Shown here in pieces: positions 30,521 through 36,250 of a stretch of DNA of 36,250 bases. Source of the stretch: Legionella steigerwaltii (GTDB taxonomy: Bacteria > Pseudomonadota > Gammaproteobacteria > Legionellales > Legionellaceae); contig NZ_LNYZ01000043.1 of NCBI RefSeq assembly GCF_001468065.1, positions 38,121-74,370 on the forward strand, given 5' to 3'. Position 1 is the stretch's first letter; every line of letters begins with the position of its first letter. The translations under genes and the position numbers were made by a program. The notes beneath the pieces were generated by a model that saw nothing but the letters and a program-made list of their open reading frames with translations, was not told where the DNA came from and did not search any database.

Positions 30521-31627
30521 ATGACACTGCTAAAATTTTTTAGAGGAAAGAGCCATACTTCTGCAAGATATGCAGCAGAGTTTTCTGCCATTTTTGAGTC
30601 TTATGAAGCACATAAACCCAGTCTAATCAAGGGCTCTTTATCTGGTGAACGTTGGCGTCATGAAAGCATGGGCAAAACATTAAACGCGATCACTGACTTA
30701 AGAAAATACGAGGAATTAAAAAAGCATGCAGCAGAAAACTTAACTGTTTGGGCACAAACCAAATCTGAGCCACCCTCCGAGGTTGAAGTCGTATATCAAG
30801 ATTGGGGTGACGCAGCGAAGCATATCACCCGAAAATATGCTCGACTTTATGCCGTATTAAATATGTCGAATTCACTTTACCCTGGAGGAGGCTCATTGGA
30901 AGGTGGAAGCGCTCAAGAAGAAAACATGTGGCATCGAAGCACCTGCGCACGTTCATTAATAGATGACATTGTCACATACGATAAGGACTACAATAATACG
31001 TTTCTTTATACTCCTAAAGGGAAAGAACTGGTCGAAGGCAGAAGAAAAATGACCGAAGAAGAACTCAAAACGCTAGAAAAACGGTGTAAAGAAGCCTATT
31101 CACCTAACGCGTGTAAAACATTCTATAGTGAAGAACCTCGAATTTGCTTTAGAGGTCCGGAAGTATTGCTTCCGCCTTCGATGGATGATTATGGAGCAAA
31201 TAAAGTTGCTGATCCTGACATGAGTTTTCCATTTCTTCCTCCAACAAGTATTTTTTCTTTTCATGAATTAAGATCTGCAGCTCCGGAACACTTTGCTGAA
31301 TCACATTCAAAAGCTCCTGAAGTAGTCAAAGAACACCGAGAGGATGTGCGACGGCGAATTGCTGCTCAACTGGATACATTAATTCTTGCAGGGAAACCCT
31401 ATGCGTTGCTTGGTGCCTGGGGTTGTGGGGAGTTTAAAAATGAGCCCGAAGTAATCGCTGAGATTTATGCTGAAGAAATTGAGAAAAGAGCCTCATTTTT
31501 TCAACATATCATGTTTCCAATAATTAATACCCATTCGCAACACAATAATTTCGATATATTTGAAAAAATTTTGACTGGCATAAAACTTGGAGAGGCCAGC
31601 TCACCTCAATCTTCCCTCAGATCTTAA
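30521..31627 (+). CDS. Microbial-type poly(ADP-ribose) glycohydrolase (TIGR02452/DUF2263-like), possible effector
   Basis: 368 residues. An N-terminal helical lead (1-80) precedes a macrodomain-type PARG core: LNMSNSLYPGGG (113-124), then SLEGGSAQEEN (125-135), giving the PARG signature GGG-x7-QEE with paired Glu 133-134, and RSTCARSL (139-146). Near the C-terminus ALLGAWGCGEFKNEPE (295-310) matches the family's closing strand (GAWGCGxFxNxP). Between them an insertion-like stretch (about 165-255) holds Lys/Glu-rich helix and RICFRGPEVLLPP. Such enzymes remove ADP-ribose chains from proteins. No signal peptide; the neighbourhood of effector-like genes suggests it could act on host PARylation, but intracellular use (for example DNA repair) is equally possible. 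AAGG lies ten bases before the ATG. Confidence 0.85.
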   Translation: MTLLKFFRGKSHTSARYAAEFSAIFESYEAHKPSLIKGSLSGERWRHESMGKTLNAITDLRKYEELKKHAAENLTVWAQTKSEPPSEVEVVYQDWGDAAKHITRKYARLYAVLNMSNSLYPGGGSLEGGSAQEENMWHRSTCARSLIDDIVTYDKDYNNTFLYTPKGKELVEGRRKMTEEELKTLEKRCKEAYSPNACKTFYSEEPRICFRGPEVLLPPSMDDYGANKVADPDMSFPFLPPTSIFSFHELRSAAPEHFAESHSKAPEVVKEHREDVRRRIAAQLDTLILAGKPYALLGAWGCGEFKNEPEVIAEIYAEEIEKRASFFQHIMFPIINTHSQHNNFDIFEKILTGIKLGEASSPQSSLRS

Positions 31628-31680
31628 AAAAGTTTGAGACACTATTTAAGCAAAAAAACCTCTCCCTATGAGTGCACTCC

Positions 31681-32247
31681 TTAGGAGTTAGAAGCTTTTC
31701 TCATACTTTCCATTTCCTCCTCACTTGCATCATCTTCTTCCTCACTTTTCTCAGCTTTTTCTATATCCTCTTCAACAGGTCTCTTGATGATGGATTTAAG
31801 TAAATGGGGAGCAACTGCATTAGTTGTAGGCGTGGCAGTTGAATCTTTAGAAACTTCACTGCCTCCCCATGTTACGAGAAATAGTGCGCTGTAGAGAAGT
31901 TGAATTAAGTACATGACTTGCTTAACGATTTGATCATCATTAAATACCAAGCTGATGGCCAACCCAAGGATCACAGCAGAGAAAATCGCTTGGAGTCCTT
32001 GGATAAATTTTTCATTGAGGTGAGTATCAGAGCGTACGACTGCATATCCTGAATTGAGGGTCTGAGCAAACGCTATAGGGATTAAAGGAATAGGACTTGT
32101 TGTATTGGTAATTTGCATTCCAGCTTGTACTGTGAGTTGCGTCACAGCTAAACCTGCATTTCCTCTTTGCGTATTTCTATGGGCAGCGGAAGAAGTAGGC
32201 ACACGAGCCTGAAGATTAGCTAAGATGTTTGAAGTTGATCCGGGCAT
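31681..32247 (-). CDS. Membrane protein with glutamate-rich C-terminus, probable Dot/Icm effector
   Basis: 188 residues. The first 80 are polar and Ser/Thr/Gln-rich; two close hydrophobic helices follow (about 84-102 and 108-128, GLQAIFSAVILGLAISLVF and QVMYLIQLLYSALFLVTWG), forming a membrane hairpin. The tail is strongly acidic (EEDIEKAEKSEEEDDASEEE, 159-178) and ends SMRKASNS. A glutamate block within the last 30 residues followed by small polar residues is the recognised E-block type of Dot/Icm secretion signal. AAAAGGA precedes the ATG. No homology motif recognised. Palindrome GGATTAAA/TTTAATCC lies 33 bases upstream. Confidence 0.75.
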   Translation of the reverse strand: MPGSTSNILANLQARVPTSSAAHRNTQRGNAGLAVTQLTVQAGMQITNTTSPIPLIPIAFAQTLNSGYAVVRSDTHLNEKFIQGLQAIFSAVILGLAISLVFNDDQIVKQVMYLIQLLYSALFLVTWGGSEVSKDSTATPTTNAVAPHLLKSIIKRPVEEDIEKAEKSEEEDDASEEEMESMRKASNS

Positions 32248-32279
32248 TTTAAAATCCTTTTAAAAGAAACAAAAATGGA

Positions 32280-32301
32280 GGATTAAATCTTGGTTTAATC
32301 C
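32280..32301 (-). promoter_or_regulatory. Perfect inverted repeat upstream of the E-block protein gene
   Basis: GGATTAAA (32280-32287) and TTTAATCC (32294-32301) are exact inverted repeats around TCTTGG. Placed 33 bases before the start codon at 32247, it is a plausible operator in the 5' region. No regulator is identified. Confidence 0.4.
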
Positions 32302-32527
32302 ACGAGTTGCTTTGAGCTGCTGAAAACGCTACTTCATTTTCCAATTAAGGTTTTCCAGAAAGCAAGCCGTTATTTTAACTAGTTTTTTTTCAACTTCAAC
32401 CTTATTTATGAAAAGAATATAAGGGTTTCCATTTAGAAATTATCCGTATTTAAAAATCCACAACTTACTTTATAATGACGCACGAAGGAATGACTTTTTA
32501 ATCAATAAATACAAAGGAGTAATGAAA

Positions 32528-32872
32528 ATGGCTCATGCAAAACAAGAGACCCCAAAGTCGGTAACTATGTACAACCTGTTAAACTGGAGTACGGTGTATC
32601 GGGGCTATAACGCATTGGTTGCTACACTTGTTCTGTTTCAATACGTCAATAATCCAGAAGCTGCAGCAATAGAATATCTACCGGATGTTGCAATTCATGC
32701 GTTCGAAGCAATTGCCCCTAATTCATTAAATAATTTGGCCGCAGGCGCCAATATTACTCGAGGAATACAAGCGGGTCTGGCCTTTTTTTCAGGCAACTCG
32801 ACTATTCCCAGTGTTGCTAACTTTGTTGATGTATTCAATCACGGTGTAAACACTTATCACCGACTCTCATAG
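32528..32872 (+). CDS. Small protein of unknown function with hydrophobic segments
   Basis: 114 residues from the ATG at 32528; another ATG two codons earlier is only two bases from the AAAGGAG site, the chosen one eight. There is no signal peptide, but two moderately hydrophobic regions (about 28-42, YNALVATLVLFQYV, and 75-95, ITRGIQAGLAFFSG) could associate with membranes. Ala/Asn-rich composition. No family recognised. Confidence 0.65.
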   Translation: MAHAKQETPKSVTMYNLLNWSTVYRGYNALVATLVLFQYVNNPEAAAIEYLPDVAIHAFEAIAPNSLNNLAAGANITRGIQAGLAFFSGNSTIPSVANFVDVFNHGVNTYHRLS

Positions 32873-32896
32873 TGACAAGCAAAATATATTCTATCG

Positions 32897-32919
32897 GGTT
32901 AAGGCAAACATCCTTAACC
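32897..32919 (+). terminator. Stem-loop after the 32528 gene
   Basis: GGTTAAGG (32897-32904) and CCTTAACC (32912-32919) pair exactly around CAAACAT, 24 bases after the stop codon. No U-run follows, so its role as a terminator is uncertain. Confidence 0.45.
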
Positions 32920-33006
32920 TGAGTTCAAAAGATATGCTTCATATATTTGCAATTTCCATGCTGCATCGTTTATCGTTACCTCCCTGGCCAACACACTTCA
33001 TTTCTA

Positions 33007-33609
33007 ATGAAATTTTTAAAAAATCATACTGAAAAAGATCCCTCCACCCAGCACAGCATGATTACTGCTAACTTATGGAAGAAAAATCATCAACGCCTGA
33101 TCACTGTGATTAATAATGCCCCTTGGTATCGATCAACGGGTAGAAATTCTGGTTATGCAGGAACTTGGTTTTTTTTTGGTGGGGTATTGGAAAAGAAAGA
33201 TAAGCGTCATGCTCGGGGCTGGTTAATTAAGCCAAGAGGTCTAGTTACCGAGCATTATAGTAAAACCCAATTTTTTGGCCGTGATACGACGCATTACATA
33301 CGGAAACACTCCGTTCACAAACTCATTCATTTTTCACGCTTTGGTGACATTAAGAAAATTTGTATTTCTGCGTCACTTGATGGCGGATTTTGGTTAACAG
33401 ACAAGGGTAAAAAGCTAAAAAAATACCTACATAAAAATTATCCCGAGTACTTTCTGTCTGAGGAATTGGTAAAACAGATACATGAAACGGCAATGCGTAA
33501 CGATTTACCCGTTTATACCAAGCGTAAACAGGTAAATCAGTGGTTGTCTAAGCAAGGTGTTGCCACTGTGGGTGTATTGCATGATGAATCGCTCTTATTC
33601 AGACCTTAG
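33007..33609 (+). CDS. Hypothetical basic protein, unknown function
   Basis: 200 residues if started at the ATG at 33007; the frame reaches back to a TTG at 32947 and another ATG lies at 33058. None has a clear ribosome site, so the start is unsure. The protein is basic and aromatic-rich (NAPWYRSTGRNSGYAGTWFF, then GWLIKPRGLV), with helical, Lys-rich C-terminal parts (KGKKLKKYLHKNYPEYF). It shows no signal peptide, membrane helix or known motif. A basic profile could mean nucleic-acid binding, but nothing proves that. Confidence 0.6.
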   Translation: MKFLKNHTEKDPSTQHSMITANLWKKNHQRLITVINNAPWYRSTGRNSGYAGTWFFFGGVLEKKDKRHARGWLIKPRGLVTEHYSKTQFFGRDTTHYIRKHSVHKLIHFSRFGDIKKICISASLDGGFWLTDKGKKLKKYLHKNYPEYFLSEELVKQIHETAMRNDLPVYTKRKQVNQWLSKQGVATVGVLHDESLLFRP

Positions 33610-33657
33610 TTATCCAGACAATGAATCATTTTGATTCTGGGCTCATTATAACTGGGT

Positions 33658-33900
33658 CTAATGTGCCACTTTTCCTTTTGCATCGCCAAATAACCAATCC
33701 GTACTCACTTCAAGCTCATCAGCGATTTTTTGCATGGAGTTGCAGTCTAAAGCAACAACACCGTGTAGCAATGCTTCAATTTTAAACTTAGGCAATTGGA
33801 ATAATTTAGCACACACTTGTACGCGTTCTGTCATTAATTCAGGAACACCAAGTTCATCGAGCTCCTGGTTCAAACGTTCAGTTAGTTTCTTGTTTGACAT
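33658..33900 (-). CDS. Small helix-turn-helix (XRE-like) protein
   Basis: 80 residues from the ATG at 33900, with AGAGGAGA five bases upstream; the frame continues to 33939 without such a site. It is all helical: RLNQELDELGV, ERVQVCAKLFQLP, KFKIEALLHGV, then SMQKIADELEVSTDWLFGD (about 54-73). The last piece is typical of the end of XRE/Cro-type HTH domains (IAxxLxVSxDWLLG). The recognition helix is less canonical, so DNA binding is likely but not certain. The genes around it give no target. Confidence 0.65.
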   Translation of the reverse strand: MSNKKLTERLNQELDELGVPELMTERVQVCAKLFQLPKFKIEALLHGVVALDCNSMQKIADELEVSTDWLFGDAKGKVAH

Positions 33901-33978
33901 GGTAGTCTCCTCTTTTAGCTTTTTATCAGTGTAAAACAAATAAGCTTAAGGATTGATTAACAATAAACCAAAAAAAAT

Positions 33979-34692
33979 TTATGCATTATTTAAAAACTTG
34001 ATAACAAGGGGGAGAAGAAGTACATTCAAGAGACCAACCAAAATCATCGCTAAGCTCGCAATTGTTCCCTCGGTGTGCCCTATTTTACGAGCTTGAGCCG
34101 TTCCTGCTGCATGTGCTCCGACGCCTAAAAACGCACCTCTCGCAAAAGATGAATTAAACGACTGGTACATGAGGATGAGCTCACCAATAACCGCTCCCAA
34201 TATACCCGTAATAATAACGAAAATAGCAGTCAGATCCGGTGTACCACCAATTGCCCGGGAGACTTCCATCGCAAAGGGAGTACTAATCGAGCGCGGTAAT
34301 AAGCTCATGCGTAAATTTTCATCAAGACCTAAAAGAACAGCTAATGCCCAACTTGAGAGTATTGCAGTGAAACTTCCGGCAATCACACCAATTAACAGTA
34401 CCGGCCAATGTTTTCGAATAAGTGCACGTTGCTCATAAATAGGGATTGCAAAGGCGACCGTCACGGGTCCAAGTAATAAGACTAACCATTTTGTTCCGCG
34501 AAAATAGTCCTGGTAACTGACATGCAATACATGAATCATGACCGCTACAAGAATTGGGGTAAGAACAAGAGGCATAAGCCACCAAAATGACCATCGACGA
34601 TGTAGGCGTTTGACAATAAAGTACATGCCTATCGTGATAAATGACCAGAACACTGTTTGCGACGCTGATTTAACCAGCATGTAGCTTAACAT
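33979..34692 (-). CDS. LrgB/CidB-family membrane protein
   Basis: 237 residues from the ATG at 34692 (GGAG eight bases upstream). It has several membrane helices and the LrgB hallmarks LLGPVTVAFAIPIYEQ (about 73-88), LLPRSISTPFAMEVSRAIGG (about 130-149) and GAHAAGTAQARKIG (about 192-205). LrgB/YohK proteins pair with LrgA/CidA holin-like proteins; in some bacteria the pair exports or imports small organic acids such as pyruvate or glycolate, or modulates cell lysis. It overlaps the LrgA gene end by 23 bases in another frame, so both are one coupled operon. Confidence 0.93.
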   Translation of the reverse strand: MLSYMLVKSASQTVFWSFITIGMYFIVKRLHRRWSFWWLMPLVLTPILVAVMIHVLHVSYQDYFRGTKWLVLLLGPVTVAFAIPIYEQRALIRKHWPVLLIGVIAGSFTAILSSWALAVLLGLDENLRMSLLPRSISTPFAMEVSRAIGGTPDLTAIFVIITGILGAVIGELILMYQSFNSSFARGAFLGVGAHAAGTAQARKIGHTEGTIASLAMILVGLLNVLLLPLVIKFLNNA

Positions 34693-35059
34693 GATCCGTT
34701 CTCCAACGATAACAGCTATCAACAACAATCGCAGTGACTAACATCACCAAGAGCGTACTCAACAAAATAATGAAAAGAATTTTAAGACCCAAGACACTAA
34801 AAAATTCATGATGTTCTAGTATCGCAAGCACTGCTGGAATAAAAAAAAGCAGCATATCTCCAAGGAGTAGCTCAGTACCACGTTTTATACTGTCTAATCT
34901 TATGCGTTTGGTCATTAAAAGAAGTAAAACAACTACGAGGCCAAGGACTCCGCCAGGCAAAGGCAGTTTGGTAAGTTTAACGACAAGATCGCTAGTTAGC
35001 CAAAAAAGGCAAACCAATCCAACTTGGAATAGAGGGTTTTTCTTAAATTTTAATGACAT
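34670..35059 (-). CDS. CidA/LrgA-family holin-like membrane protein
   Basis: 129 residues, four hydrophobic helices, with the family motifs LPLPGGVLGLVVVLLLL (about 32-48) and LLGDMLLFFIPAVLAI (about 65-80). It would form small membrane oligomers with the LrgB partner whose gene follows and overlaps. It is divergently oriented from a LysR-type gene 104 bases away, the arrangement known for cidAB/cidR and related pyruvate-responsive systems. The ribosome site is weak. Confidence 0.92.
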   Translation of the reverse strand: MSLKFKKNPLFQVGLVCLFWLTSDLVVKLTKLPLPGGVLGLVVVLLLLMTKRIRLDSIKRGTELLLGDMLLFFIPAVLAILEHHEFFSVLGLKILFIILLSTLLVMLVTAIVVDSCYRWRTDHVKLHAG

Positions 35060-35163
35060 ATATTAGGCCGCTGTGATCATTATTGCTTCAATTAGTGTAC
35101 ATCTTTATTTATTATGAATAAAATGAATTTATAGACTTATAATCATTCTATTATGGAATAGTT
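35060..35163. promoter_or_regulatory. Divergent lrgA-lysR control region
   Basis: A 104-base AT-rich region between the divergent lrgA-like and LysR genes. It holds ATAAT-CATTCT-ATTAT (35139-35154) and TTTATT-ATG-AATAAA (about 35113-35127), two dyads of the kind LysR proteins bind near their own promoter. Assignment as binding sites is inference; T-N11-A spacing is not exact. Confidence 0.5.
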
Positions 35164-36048
35164 ATGGAATTTAAACCGCTTCGTACATTCATTGAAGTTG
35201 TACGCCAAGGTAGTTTTTCCAGAGCAGCGGAAATTCTTTTCACGACCCAATCCACGGTGAGTAAAGTAATAAAGCAGCTTGAAGATGAATTGGGTATTCC
35301 TCTCATTGAGCGAGTTAAGAAACGTAATGTACCAACGAAAGCTGGTGAAATTGTTTATCGTCGAGGCCTCAAACTGATGGCCGAGCGGGATGATCTTCTT
35401 AAAGAGCTGGATGAAATACGTGGTTTAAAGCAAGGACGATTACGTCTAGGTATTTCTCCGGTAGGCAGTAGCACTTTATTTGCTCCCCTTTTTGCCCGTT
35501 ATAACCAGCTCTACCCAGGAGTTGAGGTAGAATTGATTGAACATGGGAGTGATAAGCTTGCGGAACGTTTGCGAGCAGGAGATATAGACTTCGCTGGAAC
35601 CTTATTACCCATTCCAGAAGAATTTGATTATCAACCGATCCGCTCTGAACCTTTGGTTGCACTCTTAACATCTAGCCATTCATTAGCAACAAAACATTCA
35701 GTTTCTTTATCAGAACTTAAAGAGATCCCTTTCATTCTTTTTGGCAGTGGTTTTGCCTTACATCGAATGATCATGGATGCGTGCCATCGGGCAGGTTTCG
35801 AGCCCAAAATAGTTGCTCAAAGCAGTCAAATTGATTTTATGTTAGAACTTGTTTCTGCGGGTCTTGGCGTTACGTTTTTGCCACAAATGATTGCCATGCA
35901 AAGGCAAAGCACGCAAATTTGTTCCCTTTTACTTAAGGAAAATGAGCTTCAGTGGAATATGGCAATGACTTGGCGCAGAAACTCCTATCTTTCAGAAGCA
36001 GCGAAAGCATGGTTAGCTTTAGTGCGTGATGTGCAGGTCAATGAATAA
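35164..36048 (+). CDS. LysR-family regulator, likely of the lrgAB-like operon
   Basis: 294 residues with the standard LysR layout: winged HTH (1-60; FSRAAEILFTTQSTVSKVIKQLEDELG at 18-44, read by key residues A21, Q29, S30, S33, L38, E39), linker helix, and substrate-binding domain (about 90-290, RLRLGISPVGSSTLFAPLF, then SAGLGVTFLP). It is divergent from lrgA/lrgB, the classic position for a CidR-type activator sensing a metabolite such as pyruvate or acetate. No signal peptide. It ends before a strong terminator. Confidence 0.92.
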   Translation: MEFKPLRTFIEVVRQGSFSRAAEILFTTQSTVSKVIKQLEDELGIPLIERVKKRNVPTKAGEIVYRRGLKLMAERDDLLKELDEIRGLKQGRLRLGISPVGSSTLFAPLFARYNQLYPGVEVELIEHGSDKLAERLRAGDIDFAGTLLPIPEEFDYQPIRSEPLVALLTSSHSLATKHSVSLSELKEIPFILFGSGFALHRMIMDACHRAGFEPKIVAQSSQIDFMLELVSAGLGVTFLPQMIAMQRQSTQICSLLLKENELQWNMAMTWRRNSYLSEAAKAWLALVRDVQVNE

Positions 36049-36071
36049 TGACAGATACCCTCACCCCTACC

Positions 36072-36100
36072 CCTCTCCCATTTGTGGGAGAGGCGATTTT
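36072..36100 (+). terminator. Rho-independent terminator of the LysR gene
   Basis: CCTCTCCCA (36072-36080) and TGGGAGAGG (36085-36093) pair exactly around TTTG, followed by CGATTTTTTG. A related hairpin is at 11834-11859. Confidence 0.88.
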
Positions 36101-36108
36101 TTGAATGT

Positions 36109-36166
36109 CCCTCCTTCCAAAAGCGGAAGAGGGGATTTTTTGGATGTCTCTTCTCCCAAAAGCGGA
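36109..36166 (+). repeat. Tandem terminator-like hairpin units
   Basis: After the first terminator come two similar units: CCCTCCTTCC-AAAAGC-GGAAGAGGGG (36109-36134) followed by ATTTTTTGGATGTC, then CTTCTCCCAAAAGCGGAAG (36150-36168). The spacer GATTTTTTGAATGTC/GATTTTTTGGATGTC recurs, so the block grew by duplication of a roughly 39-base unit. Confidence 0.75.
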
Positions 36167-36167
36167 A

Positions 36168-36250
36168 GTGTGCAACCGGTTTGATAGGTAACATTTCAAA
36201 CCGGGCTGATAGGTAACAGATTTAAGATGCTAGGGTCTAAAAATTTTATC
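36168..36250. mobile_element. Possible end of an insertion sequence at the window edge
   Basis: TGTGCAACCGGTTTGATAGG starts at 36169, and the stretch GATAGGTAACA occurs twice (36183-36193 and 36208-36218) in two near-copies of ACCGG-TTGATAGGTAACA. This pattern, beginning with TGT and containing GATAGGTAACA, resembles terminal repeats of IS481-type elements as I remember them. An ATG at 36228 opens a frame that runs off the window. No transposase code is visible inside, so this is only a suggestion. Confidence 0.35.

Overview
The window is AT-rich, gene-dense gammaproteobacterial DNA that most resembles a Legionella-type chromosome. The reasons are a Wip-like PPP phosphatase, a degenerate eukaryotic-type kinase, a microbial-type PARG, an E-rich-tail membrane protein typical of Dot/Icm substrates, a VirK-like secreted protein, many small exported proteins of no known family, and dispersed palindromic repeats. 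The genus call is inference from gene content; no rRNA, tRNA, CRISPR array or complete transposase gene is seen.

Layout. 1-1184: C-terminally cut membrane/coiled-coil protein (minus). 1485-2174: GST-fold protein. 2192-2341: a 150-bp element with 19-bp perfect terminal inverted repeats, abutting a FixJ-like response regulator that has lost its DNA-binding domain, with its PAS histidine kinase (2342-3977, minus). 4199-6894: malic enzyme and pirin. 7129-7602: an exported protein made of thirteen 9-residue repeats. 7663-12344: small exported proteins, an SDR lacking its catalytic Tyr/Lys, and repeats. 12550-13780: alpha/beta hydrolase plus MAPEG protein. 13928-15523: Wip-like phosphatase (likely effector). 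15688-17851: exported catalase-like and class A beta-lactamase-like proteins. 18125-19549: kinase-like probable effector. 19730-21355: FAD monooxygenase. 21598-23356: a two-gene peptidoglycan operon (3D/MltA-like plus amidase). 23481-25493: exported GMC oxidoreductase with altered motifs. 25786-28349: VirK-like protein, Bcr/CflA-type MFS exporter and a small exported protein. 28578-29595: a promoter, TPP riboswitch, SemiSWEET/PQ-loop transporter and thiamine pyrophosphokinase. 29729-33900: a small exported protein, the PARG-like protein, an E-rich-tail membrane protein, orphan ORFs and a small HTH protein. 33979-36048: LrgB/LrgA pair with a divergent LysR regulator. 36049-36250: tandem terminator hairpins and what may be the end of an insertion sequence.

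How the genes work together. The clearest functional unit is the thiamine salvage operon: TPP is expected to shut off translation of the transporter, because the start codon lies in the aptamer P1 stem, and the coupled kinase would convert imported thiamine to TPP. The two cell-wall enzymes form a second tight operon, and lrgA/lrgB with the LysR gene a third module. Phosphatase, kinase, PARG and E-rich-tail proteins are scattered single genes, as is usual for Dot/Icm effectors. Six copies of one palindromic repeat (GTAGCCTGGGTG...) sit between genes, and one lies inside the element at the broken response regulator.
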